DNA of 64,000 nucleotides, from assembly GCA_905221605.1 (NCBI GenBank), contig CAJNDS010002533.1, positions 194,001 through 258,000 of the forward strand, given 5' to 3'. The position numbers and the translations under genes are program-made. Below the pieces are notes generated by a model that was not told the DNA's origin, made no database searches, and worked only from the letters and a program-made list of their open reading frames with translations. This document shows positions 1-10,680 of this stretch, piece after piece. The DNA comes from Symbiodinium natans (Eukaryota; Sar; Dinophyceae; Suessiales; Symbiodiniaceae). How positions within the stretch are numbered: the stretch's first letter is position 1; every line of letters starts with the position of its first letter.

Positions 1-1228
1 GCCGTGGAGGCTGAGCAAAGCTACGTATAAGCACGAACATGTTTTTTTTGTTTTTTCATGTTTGTTGTTGCGCTCACATTGCCTCGCGTGGTCCACTTGC
101 TTGCTTTTTGTTTTTGCACGCTCTTTGTCGGCCATTGCTCCCCCGGCAGCATATATAGTATTTTGGGCTGAAGCCCTTTCGGAGACCCCCTCTCGCTCAA
201 TCCCTGGAATTAGGAGCAAGTAAGGAGAGACCTTGAAACCATGCAAAAACAGCCTAAAAGCGAAGGAGTAAACAACCCGTCGAGGGTTTCGAGCCCAGGG
301 TTTGAGATTCTTACGCTTAGGGTTTAGGTTTGTTTTACGGGGTGGAGAAGGGTGACTGAGGGTTCAGGCACTCTCAATTTTGGGGGCTTGTAGGACTCCG
401 GGCTTAGGCTGTTGGGTTCATGGCTTCCGGCGGAGAGGTGGATGCGAAGGTGCAGACTTCACGCAGGGTGTGACCGTCGTGGAGTTGCATTGCTCCTGTT
501 CAACCGCTTTGGAACTGTGAAATGTTTTTTGAACTGCGAGACGAGTCCGTGTATCACCGTGTATCTGCGTGTATTCGTCGCTATAACCCAGGGTTTGACC
601 GTGTATCAACGTGTATCTGCATTGGGCATTCCCAATCCAATTATTCGAATATGTCTATATGATTGGAATCAGGAAGCGAAACCGTGTAGCACCGTGTTCT
701 GCATCGTGCGTTCCGATTCACAAATGTTCTATCGTCTGAAGGCCGATATCTTCCACAATTGCCACGGTTACCGGGAAGTTGGAGATTCGTTGCCCGATCT
801 AGAGTCAGGGGGAACTAGAGCCCTGACAGTCGCCATTTCAAGATAGTGCTTCGTAGTTGGCACTCCGAGTGCTAGACCATGTGACTCATCCTGACGCCGG
901 TTTTTTTTCACACCGTGCCTAATCAAAACGCGCTGAAACTGTAGACCGTTTTTCAAGCCAGGCTACGGAGCCAGATGAACTCTGCATACAACCAACACCG
1001 CCTGGATGAGCACAGTCATCCTCCACATCCATCCGCGGAGCGACGGTCATATTCCTAAGTCCTAAATCCTCCACCGTTTTATTACGTCGCAGCCACTGTG
1101 AGAAGCTTAGCCCGTACTTCACTTTCCAACTGCAGGGCAAGACCTCGGGAGAGTCGTTCTAATAAGCAGTGCGCATATGTGTAGCCGCCATGAGCATTTA
1201 CGTGAACAAACTATAGTGCCTATAAATA
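1..1228. other. No confident gene; scattered open frames
   Basis: This stretch lacks telomere-like arrays except a short run near 316-330. Minus-strand open frames cover roughly 768-956 and 919-1140, and another 418-609. They have coding-like composition but no recognised domain and no clear splice sites. Short CGTGTAT-type repeats occur at 550-625. Confidence 0.3.
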
Positions 1229-1345
1229 TTAATCTCGGTGATGGTTTTCGAGAAGTAAAACGGCAAGTACAAACTCCTTCGTGCTAAGAATATCAGCGTT
1301 GTTGACCTTGAAGCACACTCCATTCGAACCAAGGCTTGATTGACC
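1229..1345 (-). CDS. Possible terminal exon, unknown protein
   Basis: Unrecognised. A minus-strand frame ends in TAA at 1229 and contains VNNADILSTKEFVLAVLLLE, a normal-looking amphipathic sequence. The plus strand is interrupted here. An upstream start or acceptor is not fixed. It could be the 3' part of the gene that carries the RdRp-like block at 2.5-2.8 kb, but that is only inferred from strand and proximity. Confidence 0.25.
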   Translation of the reverse strand, partial: GQSSLGSNGVCFKVNNADILSTKEFVLAVLLLENHHRD

Positions 1346-1769
1346 ATTGGTATCGAGCGCGCACGTGCAGCGTCATGTCCACGATGTCCCCACCAGAAGA
1401 ATACTAGACTGACGTTCTAGCACATCAAGAAACAAGGGTTGCCACATGTTGCCGCATTACCACGCCTCACGAAGCCTGGTTGAAGCTGAAGAGAGCTTCT
1501 GAAGCTCCAAAAGGAAACGCTACCAGGGGATCGGCAAGGTCACTTAAGTCTAGAGCATTGTGATTGTTGACTTATGGTGTGGGTCTATCTATTTAATTGT
1601 CTTCGAAGGTAAAGCTTGTCGGTTTAGGAGTTTGATGTCGTGTGTGTTTTAGCATCTGGTGCGAAGAGCTCTTTGGAACTTCTGAGCGAAGTTTGCTGAT
1701 GGAAATTAAGGCTGCGAAAATGCATATACATATTTTATACCCATCAGGATGCACCTGACGACAGTCAAC

Positions 1770-1975
1770 GCTCTGGGATCAGGGTTAAGGCTTGCTTAAG
1801 CGTCTCGCTGGTTTGGACGCTCGTGGCTATGCTCCACGTATTTTCACACTGCGGGCCCAGCTGTCGAAACTTCACAATCACAACAACGTTGTTCCGCCGC
1901 GATGTGCAACTCACAAGACTTATATACAATCCTCCATCGTCTTCGCATTCAGAAGTTAAACCAAGACCGATGATT
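1770..1975. CDS. Exon-like block, strand uncertain
   Basis: The minus strand is open for about 68 codons (contains NNVVVIVKFRQLGPQCENTW) and the plus strand is open at 1823-2104 with a Ser/Thr/Lys-rich reading. Neither is recognised. One is presumably the antisense shadow of the other. Confidence 0.25.
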
Positions 1976-2526
1976 CAGGCTGTTCCTCTCGTTATGCCAA
2001 CGAAACAACCTCTCGTGGAAAGCCGGCGTCGGCAGACAACCAAGCAGCGCAGAAATTCAAAAAGTAAAACATCAGCATCAACAAGTCCAAACTATTTCGC
2101 TTCTTAAACAAAGCTCAGACCGCCGTGATGTGTTTGTCCAACCACAACCTCGCGATTGAATTATCTAATACGGAGCAGTCGAGTTGGATTGAAACCTCCG
2201 AGTTGCACCCTGCCCAAAACTAAGGGAAAGTTTTTGGCGACCTGCGCTGAGCAGAAAGCATATGCCTGACCCGGACTTCAAAATGGCGGACTTCTCTCAA
2301 TCTTTGTGTGAAATTTAAAATTCAACTGCTTCTTAAGTTGCTGACAGATTTTCTTCGACAAGTCGGGCTTAACACCGCTTCCAATGCCCCCACGATTGTC
2401 GCTATAACGACAGCCGTTGTCATACACTTAACTGTTGCTATATATGATGACGAATCTGCCGTCTTGGAAAGGAGTCATAACGAGTCGACACCTGCTTTAA
2501 GCTCGCTAGTCACTTGCACTGGCCTA

Positions 2527-2832
2527 GTTGAGATCACCGTCCACATCCCCTCCCGCAAGTCGGGAGTTGATCTCGCCGTGGCGGGACAGCATGAGCGTGT
2601 TGTCGGGCAACCACGATCCCGCAGGTGGCGAGATTGCTGTCAAAGTACAAACATCCTGTGCGTTTTGCGCCGGATACCTTAGACCAATTCCGGCAAGAAT
2701 CGCAGCGCCGCAACCAACACACACGCAGTATACATGTTGATTTCGAGTTGCCACCAGTAGCACCGGCCCTGTCTGCACTCTGCCATTCACGATCAAATAA
2801 CATTTTCCCGCCAACCAACAAGCTTGACGCAA
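2527..2832 (-). CDS. RNA-dependent RNA polymerase-like catalytic block (partial)
   Basis: The minus-strand frame ends RLAGGDVDGDLN then TAG. In the eukaryotic RNA-silencing RdRp family (RDR/QDE-1 type) the active site is a (S/G)GD(L/V)DGD loop about 38 residues after an RNP..HPGD(V) block, with a FP.+G.RP.. stretch between. Here RYPAQNAQDV lies about 36 residues upstream of DVDGD, with LMLSRHGE in between, so both motif and spacing fit. Such enzymes copy single-stranded RNA to dsRNA in small-RNA pathways. The three aspartates of DVDGD are present, but the usual HPGD histidine/glycine are not (QNAQD). The frame stops three codons after the loop, so there is a splice site (GACG|GTGATC is possible), a frameshift or decay. 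No telomere-like repeat borders it. The call rests on motif matching by eye. Confidence 0.5.
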
Positions 2833-3016
2833 CAGATGATGCGCTACCGCGTCCTTACATGACTACTCTGCGACAACACCATCTGCGCATCACAAGAAAC
2901 GGTCAACAGACGAGACGGCATCGACTGTCCTGCATGCCCCAACAGGCAACCCTTTCATCGTTTAAACACACTAGCTGTCACTAGCTGACCAGTCAAACAC
3001 ACATTTGTTGACGTAG

Positions 3017-3352
3017 ATGCAAATTCTTTGCCGTATTCCTCTATCTACCAGCCTCGTGGAAGATTCCATGTCGTCGCCACAGACGCAAAGACGGCGCTAC
3101 CGTCACAAGGCCTATACCATAGCTAAGAAGCACCGAACTGTTGCGCAGCCAGAAACATATGTACACACAACTCGCAACACTGCCAGAGGCATGTTTCCAG
3201 AGACATTCCAACAGTCTGAGGGCCTGACATCTCCAACATTGCTTTGCGTTTATGCTTCTTGCGTTTGCCCAGAAACCGACTCAAACCGGCAGCCAACGCT
3301 CGCCTCGTGCCTGCGTTGTGAATCCACTAAAACTTGCAGCTACAAGTCGTAG
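3017..3352. CDS. Open frame, unknown, strand uncertain
   Basis: A 111-codon plus-strand frame (Arg/Thr/Gln-rich, contains RRRYRHKAYTIAKKHRTVAQ) overlaps a minus-strand frame of about 70 codons that is Cys/Leu-rich. The plus reading looks more natural. No domain recognised. Confidence 0.25.
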
Positions 3353-3360
3353 TAGTACAG

Positions 3361-4240
3361 CCACTGTTCTTGCAAAACCAAAAATTCATGAATATTTCCG
3401 TTGGAATTCTCGATATTTTTCAGAATTCTATCCATATTTAAAACTTTTGGTTTACAAGTTAGATATTCCGTTCAAAATCTCAAAATAAATTTAAAATCAT
3501 TTCCGAATATCTAAAGAATATTTGAGCCATTGCACATCCAGAATTTAAAAAAGGATTTCAATTCAATTGGAATTATCGGGTATTTTTGAATTCTACCCAT
3601 ATTAAAATTTTTGTGGTTTCCAATTCTTTCTTAATATTCCATTGGAAATTCCGAACTAAATTCAAAATCAGGGATTGGTTTTTGGTTTCAAATAATTCTA
3701 AATATTCCAGAAACCTCGAATTAGATTTTAAAAGAAATTCTGAAATGGCCAAAGATTCCTTGAATCATGGCAAACCAAAATTTCATGAGGATTTCAATTC
3801 AGATTTTCAAGATTTTTTATTTGCAATAATTCAAAAAAACAATTATAAATCTCGAAGCAAATTGCCAAACATATTCTGAGGTATCCAAAGATGCTTTGAG
3901 TCCTTGCAAAACCAACATAATAAAAATTTCTGAGGAATCCAAAGATTCCTTGAATCGTTGCAAAATCAAAATTTCAAAGAGGTTTCAATTATTCTTTCTT
4001 TCCAATAATTCAAAACATCCATTAGAAACCTCGAAAAAATTCTGAGATATCCAAAACTCCTTGAATTATAGCAAAATCAAATTTTCATGAGGATTTCATT
4101 TTCGAATAATTTCTGAGATATCCAAAGACTCCTTGAATCATTATAAAAAAATGTCATGAAGATTTCAAGTGGAATTATCCAATATTTTCGAATTCTATCC
4201 ACATTATGTATTATTTGATTTCCAAACCATATTCATTCCC
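3361..4240. repeat. AT-rich degenerate repeat field
   Basis: Diverged copies of a unit containing CCAAAGATTCCTTGAATC, GCAAAACCAAAATTTCATGA and GAATTATC..AATATTTTCGAATTCTATCCA recur at about 3402, 3568, 3755, 3935, 4050, 4120 and 4171. Composition is sharply more AT-rich than both flanks. No gene is seen; open frames here are incidental. Confidence 0.6.
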
Positions 4241-4304
4241 CCCGCCACGTCGTACCACCCTCCACTCCCCCCCACGTCGACCCCTTAAAACCTAATCTCA
4301 AAAA

Positions 4305-4385
4305 CAACGTTTCACTCAAACGTTTCGCCCGAAATGTTTCGCTTAAAACTTACGCTCAAAACGTTTCGCTCAAAACGTTATTGGG
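4305..4385. repeat. Short tandem AAACGTTTCGC repeats
   Basis: AACGTTTC(A/G)C(T/C)-type 12-16 bp units repeat about five times at the junction between the AT-rich field and the telomere-repeat-rich DNA. Confidence 0.6.
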
Positions 4386-4415
4386 TCCCAAAGACTATAC
4401 AATTTCTATAAACCC

Positions 4416-4443
4416 GGAACCCTAAACCCTAAACCCTTAACCC
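4416..4443 (-). repeat. CCCTAAA tract
   Basis: About three CCCTAAA units at the left side of the exon-like island at 4449-4518. Confidence 0.8.
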
Positions 4444-4448
4444 AAGAC

Positions 4449-4518
4449 CTGTATAAGAAAGCCACTTTGCTACAGGATCCCCAGATTGCAAGCGAAGTGT
4501 CGCATTCGTCTCGCCATC
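4449..4518 (-). CDS. Probable small exon, unknown protein
   Basis: Minus-strand 70-nt block with acceptor TCTCCGCAG|G and donor ACAG|GTCTTGGG, reading DGETNATLRLQSGDPVAKWL. A CCCTAAA tract lies left and a long TTTAGGG array right, the standard island layout of this window. The plus strand is also open, so the strand is provisional. Confidence 0.35.
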
Positions 4519-4568
4519 CTGCGGAGACTCGCGTGGCATTGGGCGGAAGCCTGCCACATCCAACCAGG

Positions 4569-4745
4569 GGTTTAGGGTTTGGGTTTAGGGTTTAGGGTTT
4601 AGGGTTTAGGGTTTAGGGTTTAGGGCTTAGGGCTTAGGGTTTAGGGTTTAGGGTTTAGGGCTTAGGGCTTAGGGCTTAGGGCTTAGGGCTTAGGGCTTAG
4701 GGCTTAGGGTTTAGGGTTTAGGGTTTAGGGTTTAGGGTTTAGGGT
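4569..4745 (+). repeat. TTTAGGG array with CTTAGGG variant block
   Basis: About 25 units. A run of seven consecutive CTTAGGG variants is flanked by canonical TTTAGGG, as seen when a variant spreads locally within an array. Confidence 0.9.
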
Positions 4746-5340
4746 GCGGAAACACAGCAGCTTGGTGTACCAAGGGGCCCCAAGTACCTTCATTACCCCG
4801 AGGCGCCTCATTAAGGGACGCTTGCGGGTTGCAGGTAGGGTTTAGGGCTTAGAGGAAGGCTTTCGGCTTACCAGCAAGGTTACTGGAACCAAGGAAGCGA
4901 TACTTGATGGGGTTGAGGTTTAGGGTGCTAAACCCTGCACACACTTTGGGGCGCAGGGTTTAACATCCTTCATGCAACTTCTGATTGGCCAGAGACAGCC
5001 GCGGCCTAACTTACAATGCAAAACAGCTGCGTGCAAATTAATCCTAGAACCGCCTCGGCGCATCTGTTCAAAAATCACCCATAAGGACCCATGGACTTAG
5101 AAGTATATGACTCGAATAACCGTAAACCCTACCCCACAACTTTTTCGGGCTGTACTTGTGGACTCACTACTGGCCCCCCGTGCTCACAGCCATGTTCTAA
5201 GACCCTCTTCTGATGGCTGCTTGCGGGGGGTGGCCAGTCAGGGGTCTGCAACTTTTGCCGGAGGGTTGACGATTGCGCAGGATGAATGACATGGTGGAAG
5301 GGAAAGTGGTCCTCAGGCAGAACCCTGCGTGCCGAGTGAC

Positions 5341-5436
5341 TCCTAAACCCTACAACCTCAACCCTCAACTCTCAACCCTGAACCCTGAACCCTACACCCT
5401 AAACCCTAAACCCTAAACCCTAAACCCTAAACCCCC
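5341..5436 (-). repeat. CCCTAAA array
   Basis: Canonical units at the right end grade leftward into CCCTGAA, CCCTCAA and CCCTACA variants. Confidence 0.9.
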
Positions 5437-5439
5437 CAA

Positions 5440-5518
5440 AGCCTCCCAGGCTTCCTGGGCGGCTCCAGAGCAACGGGTTCGCGCCCCGGCCGCTTAACAG
5501 GCTTGTGGTGGAGCCCAC
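5440..5518 (-). CDS. Probable small exon, unknown
   Basis: Acceptor ATACTGAG|G on the minus strand, then an open frame VGSTTSLLSGRGANPLLWSR with mostly G or C at third positions. The donor is not fixed (GC or a GT inside the array). It lies between a CCCTAAA array (left) and a TTTAGGG array (right). Confidence 0.3.
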
Positions 5519-5526
5519 CTCAGTAT

Positions 5527-5612
5527 AGGGCTAAGGTTTAGGGTTTAGGATTAGGGTTTAGGATTAGGGTTTAGGGTTTAGGGTCTAGGGTCTAGGGTCT
5601 AGGGTTTAGGGT
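5527..5612 (+). repeat. TTTAGGG array, variant-rich
   Basis: Mix of TTTAGGG, TTAGGG and TCTAGGG units. Confidence 0.85.
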
Positions 5613-6055
5613 GGCGGGGAAGTGTATCTTGAAATATGTACATTACACACTCCCATATGTATACATATATATATATGTACACACATGCTTTGTGCTTATA
5701 TTCATGCATGCACATATACATATACATCTACAGCTACATCTACGTCTACATACAAGTACATATGCTCTTGTTAGTCATAGACATTTATGGTGGAGGGACT
5801 CCTGGGTTGCTTTTACTTTCAGGCATTCAGGGCTTCGGGTCTTTGGGGGTTTCGGGTTCAGCGTTCGGGGTTTAAGGGGATCTAGGGACGGGTGCCTCTT
5901 GCAGGGAGTCATGAGTCATGCGGCTTGTAGTCCGTGTGGTCCAGAGGGCGGACGGTTCAGAACAATGATATATAGGCACCGAAGTCATTCGATCTAGGGT
6001 GTTCAGGCAACTTTGTGAGGAAGGTTTAAAGGACAGCCAGAACAAATCTTAAAGC
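5613..6055. other. No gene seen; (TA/CA)-rich microsatellite
   Basis: TATATGTACACA-type simple sequence at 5645-5765, then low-information G/T-rich DNA. Open frames over the microsatellite are not credible genes. Confidence 0.6.
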
Positions 6056-6059
6056 CTTA

Positions 6060-6107
6060 AAACCCTAAACCCTAAACCCTAAGCCTAAACCCTAAACCCT
6101 AAACCCG
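6060..6107 (-). repeat. CCCTAAA array
   Basis: About seven units, one degenerate. Confidence 0.85.
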
Positions 6108-6232
6108 ATTCTCCTCTTAACCTAACAGTGCCAATGACAATAGTAGCTTCCGACGACCTGCAGATACAGAGAGCCAGTAAGTCGAAGCGTTCAGGGGGCC
6201 TACTGTCCCACTCACAGCTCGCTCCTTTACTA

Positions 6233-6320
6233 TACTTGGCTGCACTCAGGAGGGTAGCCAGGGTAGCTAAAAACTAAACTTTTAGCTGCCTTATTAAGAA
6301 ACCCAATTAACCCAAAAAGG
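6233..6320. mobile_element. Family O repeat, copy 1
   Basis: Shares CTTGGCTGCACTC, GGGTAGCTA and AAGAAACCCAAT(T/A)AACCC in the same order with 51459-51535. Function unknown. Confidence 0.45.
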
Positions 6321-6725
6321 GTTAGTAAAGTACCACAAAGTATACAAGCCCTCTCTACTACGTACTTCCCTAAACCGCGCCACACTCGCTTGGCAGCCGG
6401 TCAAAACCCTCAGCACCGTCATTGCTGAACACAACACCCTTGAAGGAAACAATGCCCAGGCTGCGAACACGGGCACCCAGGTGCATGCATCTTCCGCGTC
6501 GGCAAAGTGGACGGCTCGGGTGCGGGTGGGCTGGCTCTTCAAATGTCGGGAGTCCTGTCTGCTCGTCTGCTTCAATCTTTGACAGGCTTTTAAGTGCTTT
6601 AAGGCTTGCGGTTTGAGACTTCTGGCAGGCCTTCCTCCCAACCACAGAACCTCTGTGGTCCCCCCCCAACAAAATTTTTGTTCTGGTAGTTTAGGCCTTA
6701 GGGGTCAAAAAGAGCCAGAGCCAGA

Positions 6726-6770
6726 AACACACACACACACACACCCACACACACACACACACACACACGG
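6726..6770. repeat. (CA)n microsatellite
   Basis: About 45 bp of CA repeats with one CCA interruption. Confidence 0.95.
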
Positions 6771-7370
6771 CCCAAGGAAGCAAGTACACCTGCGTCTCCA
6801 GAGCAAGTATACTTGCGTCTCGAACGAAATCGAAACCATACCCCAACGCCCAGCCCTTGCAACTTACCCCCTGAAGCCTCCACCCCAGAACAAACCCTTC
6901 CTAAACACCACAACTACGATCCATGTCACATTGAGGCACCTCTTCACGCCTCAACCCTGCCCGGTTTAGGGTTTCGGGTTTAGGGTATGCTTCTGTGTAT
7001 GTACCTGCTTTTCTGCTTCATATTGGTACGAGTATCATAAAGCAAGAAAAGGCGGTACCCTGCGGTCGCCCAAGAAAGGAAATACCAGTGCGCACTATCG
7101 AAAATGGGGCCCCCGTTTGGGAAACCCGACGATGAGGTCCTTACGAAATTAGGAACAGTCAAGGGGCATAGGGTTTAGGTTCTATTGTTCAGCGCAATGC
7201 CCCATGGGTGTCGTAGGTACTCGTTCTCAGGAATGAAGGTATCTTGTACTACACCGTATGAGCAATGAAGGGTTTTATAGGGTACCTAATTCTCAAAACC
7301 TCTACCAAGAACGACTAAGTTAAGATGCCCAAGCTTACAGTATGTCGTAGCCCTAAACCCTGTCACAGAC

Positions 7371-7434
7371 CCCAAACCCTAAACCCTAAACCCTAAACCC
7401 TAAACCCTAAACCCTAAACCCTAACCCTAAACCC
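7371..7434 (-). repeat. CCCTAAA array
   Basis: About nine units, left border of the exon-like island at 7437-7545. Confidence 0.9.
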
Positions 7435-7436
7435 CC

Positions 7437-7545
7437 TTGGGGTTGCTTAGGTGCAGGACCTCGTCTTCCAGGAAGAAGCTTGCCGGGCGGCATGCAGGGC
7501 TGACTGGGCTCCTTGGCTTCAACGTTTTCAGGGTTTAAGGGTTGA
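7437..7545. CDS. Exon-like GC-rich island, strand uncertain
   Basis: Plus reading: GTGCAG|G acceptor then DLVFQEEACRAACRADWAPW, with CAGG|GTTTAAGG as donor. Minus reading: ENVEAKEPSQPCMPPGKLLP with donor CGAG|GTCCTG. Island placed between CCCTAAA and TTTAGGG tracts. Confidence 0.25.
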
Positions 7546-7604
7546 GGGGATAAGGGGTTTAGGGTTTAGGGTTTCGGGTTTAGGGCTAGGGTTTAGGGTT
7601 TAGA
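7530..7604 (+). repeat. TTTAGGG array, degenerate
   Basis: Right border of the island at 7437-7545. Confidence 0.8.
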
Positions 7605-7931
7605 AGTGGAACCTATCTCTTATATACCCTATAAAACCCAAGGGCCCATACTCTAGAGTCCTTTGAAGAAGGTCAGGGACCGTAGCGAGGGCCGATGAAA
7701 CTACCATTAGATTGTTTAGGGTTTAACAGCAGGGGGCAAGGGGTTTAGGGTTGAGAAGTCTGAGCATGTCGGAGGCAGTCCGAGATTCAGGGGGCCTTAG
7801 GGTTCAGGGAGTTTGGGTTTCAGAGTTTGGGGCTTCGGGCTAAAAGGGGGGTTTAGGGTTTAGGTAAGAGCCTTTAAGATGCAATGCAGAAGGCTTGGGA
7901 TGGCTTCTGGCTTTAAGGTCCTTGTGCTTTC

Positions 7932-8041
7932 GGGCCCCCCCCCGAGTTATAAGTAGAGTTACAAGGACCCTAAATTAGGTCATAAGGATCCTAAATTAGG
8001 GTATAGGTCCCTTAACTATAGTTAGTACAGGAAGGCCCTCC
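7932..8041 (+). mobile_element. Family D palindromic element, copy 1
   Basis: GGGCCCCC...AGTTATAAGTAGAGTTA.AAGGACCCTAAATTAGGT...GGATCCTAAATTAGG...CCCTTAACTATAGTTAGTA...GGCC. Shared with 16443-16552 (inverted), 40582-40672, 42432-42540 and 62828-62990. Confidence 0.7.
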
Positions 8042-8572
8042 TTGTAGGGGACATCCCAAGCATGTAGGGGGTTCTGGGCTTTGGGATTTGGGTGCCCCAA
8101 GTCCGATGCATCCGAGCGACAAGGCTCCATGCGGTTCAGGGTTTAGGGTTTAGGGCCTAGGTTTTTAAGTCAAACCGAAAACCCGAAACCCCTAACAGGC
8201 CGAAGGCGCAAAGGCGTCTTCGGTGTCTTGGGTGTCTTCGGCGTCTTCGCGGACTTGGGCGTTGCAGCACTGGCCACAACGCTCTTGGATGCCTCAAGTC
8301 TAAACCCCAGGTTTTGGGATTCAGTGTTTGGGGTATTCCTCTCTATCTTAATTCTAGGAGTCCATGTACCTAAATATCCCAAATACTATATACTTGGGCC
8401 CAGTCATTTTTTTCGGGCGTGCTTTTCCAGCCCAAGTATATCTACTTTGGTACATTGGCCCTTAGGAAATTAACAAGACCCACCCTGACCCGTCATAGCA
8501 AATATTCCCACGAAAAAACAGAGTCATGGAGGACTCGTTGTTAGGGGGAACGCGTTGCCATATTAGGGTTTA

Positions 8573-8640
8573 GGGAGCCCCTACTACACCCCCTCTATAC
8601 TACCCTACTACCCTACTTCCCCTCCGACCCCCCCCCCCCC
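8573..8640. mobile_element. Family H fragment
   Basis: GAGCCCCTACTACACCCCCTCTATACTACC matches the left arm of the palindrome at 18035-18170. Confidence 0.4.
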
Positions 8641-8754
8641 CTATAGGTTTCCCCCCCCATAATTTATGATATTTCGGGTATGAGATTTCGCGATAATTTA
8701 GCCTAGTTCCATTTCAGGTTTTTCAAAGGAGAACCTAGGAAAAGGAAGGTAGAC

Positions 8755-8787
8755 CTAAACCCTAAACCCTAAACCCTAGACCCTAAT
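8755..8787 (-). repeat. CCCTAAA tract
   Basis: About four units, left of an island at 8788-8886. Confidence 0.85.
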
Positions 8788-8886
8788 AGGGGGGTAGAAG
8801 TGGAACCCATGACCGCTGGAGGTAGTACGGGGGTTCCGGGTGTGCCCGTGGGTTGACGCGGACCGATGCTTCCGGATGGCTGGCTG
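8788..8886. CDS. Exon-like island, unknown
   Basis: Minus frame reads SHPEASVRVNPRAHPEPPYY with possible donor CAGCG|GTCATGG; another minus frame is also open. Flanked by CCCTAAA left and TTTAGGG right. Confidence 0.25.
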
Positions 8887-8938
8887 GTTTAGGGTTTAGG
8901 GTTTAGGGTTTGGGGTTTAGGGTTTAGGGTTTCGGGTT
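8887..8938 (+). repeat. TTTAGGG array
   Basis: About seven units including TTTGGGG and TTTCGGG variants. Confidence 0.85.
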
Positions 8939-9451
8939 AAAAGTGAAGGTTGGCTTGGACCCTCAGCCCCAGACCCTGCCAGATGTTTAGGTCCATGCAG
9001 GCACACAGGGCATGGTGAGCAACAAGCAAAAAATCCTAAACCCTAAGCCCTAAACACTATATACCCTAAACCCTAAACGCTAACCAAGCTCGTGATGCAA
9101 CAGCTTCAATCTTGGAACAGGAGCCCTCAGTCAGACCTGCAGTCAGAACCTCCCAAGGCCAACATCGGCGTTGCCATCCATGCAACCAAATTTCAACAAT
9201 GTGACTTGACTTGTATAACGGCAGTTCCTTGGCAAAGCTCCCCCGTACCCCTCCCACATGTCCCTAAACCCTAAACCCTCAACCCTAATACACACCACCC
9301 CACCCAGGCCTGGGCCAGGAATCGCATAGAGAGGGCCATGGCACAGAGAAGATGAAAAGCACCAGAAAAAAGACTGCGACTTGAAACTGCCGTGGTAGGG
9401 ATCCTCGGAGCCACCGCGGGAAAAGTGTGCGTTTGCAACGTGCCTTGCAGG

Positions 9452-9472
9452 TGGGGGGGGGGGGGGGGGGGC
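9452..9472 (+). repeat. Poly-G tract
   Basis: About 19 consecutive G. Confidence 0.95.
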
Positions 9473-9528
9473 GGAAAGGGCCCATACGCTTCGCCTGAGT
9501 TGACGTTTGGTGTTGTTGATCTCGTTCG

Positions 9529-9581
9529 CTCTCTCTCTCTCTATTCTCTAGCTCTCTGTATCTCTGTCTCTCTGTCTCTCT

Positions 9582-9612
<31 letters not shown>
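9529..9612 (+). repeat. (CT)n microsatellite
   Basis: CTCTCTCT with GT interruptions, followed by a CAGTA-rich stretch to 9700. The open frames across it are artefacts of the repeat. Confidence 0.9.
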
Positions 9613-9614
<2 letters not shown>

Positions 9615-10356
9615 AGTACAGAGTACACAGTGCACAGTACTGTGTCACGGTACTCAGTACTCAGTAGACAGTAGACACTACACAGTACGCAGTACACACG
9701 TACGCATACGTGCGAACACATGTAGATGTACATATGTAAATATGTACATGCACATGCTCATGCACGCGTGTATGTCTGTATGCATGCATGCATGTACCTC
9801 TGTTGGGTGAACTTTTGGGGACACGAGAAATACAAAGAACACATGCTTCAATTGCCCGTCAGGTGCCGCGACTGCTGCCAAGGGGAACAATTTCCGGAGC
9901 ATGCGAGCTAGTGGACCCCCTTGAAGGTGGCACTTGCAACTGTGCTGGGGAGGGCTTAGGGTGTAGGCTTCCTGTCCAACCTCAACCCGAAACCCTAAAT
10001 GTACATAAACACAGAACCAACATGCTAATATCCAGCCGCTAAGGACGCGTCCTCATTTTGTAGGGGTCTTTGCTCTCCAAGGCATCCACGAAAAAGAGAT
10101 GTCGCGTCCAACAGCTAGGCTGTACCTAGAACCCCGAAAATGTAGTCCTGTTTGTCGGACACTAGTTGTTCTGCATATCCTGACCTAACCAAGAATATCA
10201 AGCAACGTCGCACGGAACCCTTGTCCGGGCCCCGTGCAAAGAATTGCTTCCCCCAAGGTTCCTCAGATCTCTCTGCTTCATCTGACAGCGAGGGGGCCTT
10301 TGCATCGAACGTACCCTAATTCACCAAGGACTGCTGCGTACTTCACAACGTCTCAT

Positions 10357-10430
10357 CCTAAACCCTAAACCCTAAACCCTAAACCCTAAACTCTAAACCC
10401 TAAACCCTAAACCCTGAACCCTAAACCCTA
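10357..10430 (-). repeat. CCCTAAA array
   Basis: About ten units. Confidence 0.9.
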
Positions 10431-10453
10431 CAGCTACGCTTCCGAACAAGGGA

Positions 10454-10680
10454 TCTTGGAGGTTCATGGTACTTATCAACCAATTATGGCTGCACTTATA
10501 ACTGTACTTATAACCATATTAGGGCACTTAGCGGGCCTATCAGTGGGGTTATAAACTTATTAACAAATTATAACTGTACGTGTAGCTGTACTTATAACCA
10601 TATTAGGGGCACTTGAGGGGCTTAGAAGTGTCATACGTACAGTTAATAGTTGGTTATTGAGTACCATGAACCTCCAAGTA
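10454..10680 (+). mobile_element. Family A palindromic MITE-like element, copy 1
   Basis: Begins CTTGGAGGTTCATGGTACTTA and ends GAGTACCATGAACCTCCAAG. Interior has TAACTGTACTTATAACCATATTAGGGCACTT twice, so this 227-bp copy carries an internal duplication. Confidence 0.8.

Noticed and set aside
9285-9667. Arg/Glu-rich minus frame and Ser/Leu plus frame
   Set aside because: Produced by the CT microsatellite and a poly-G run.
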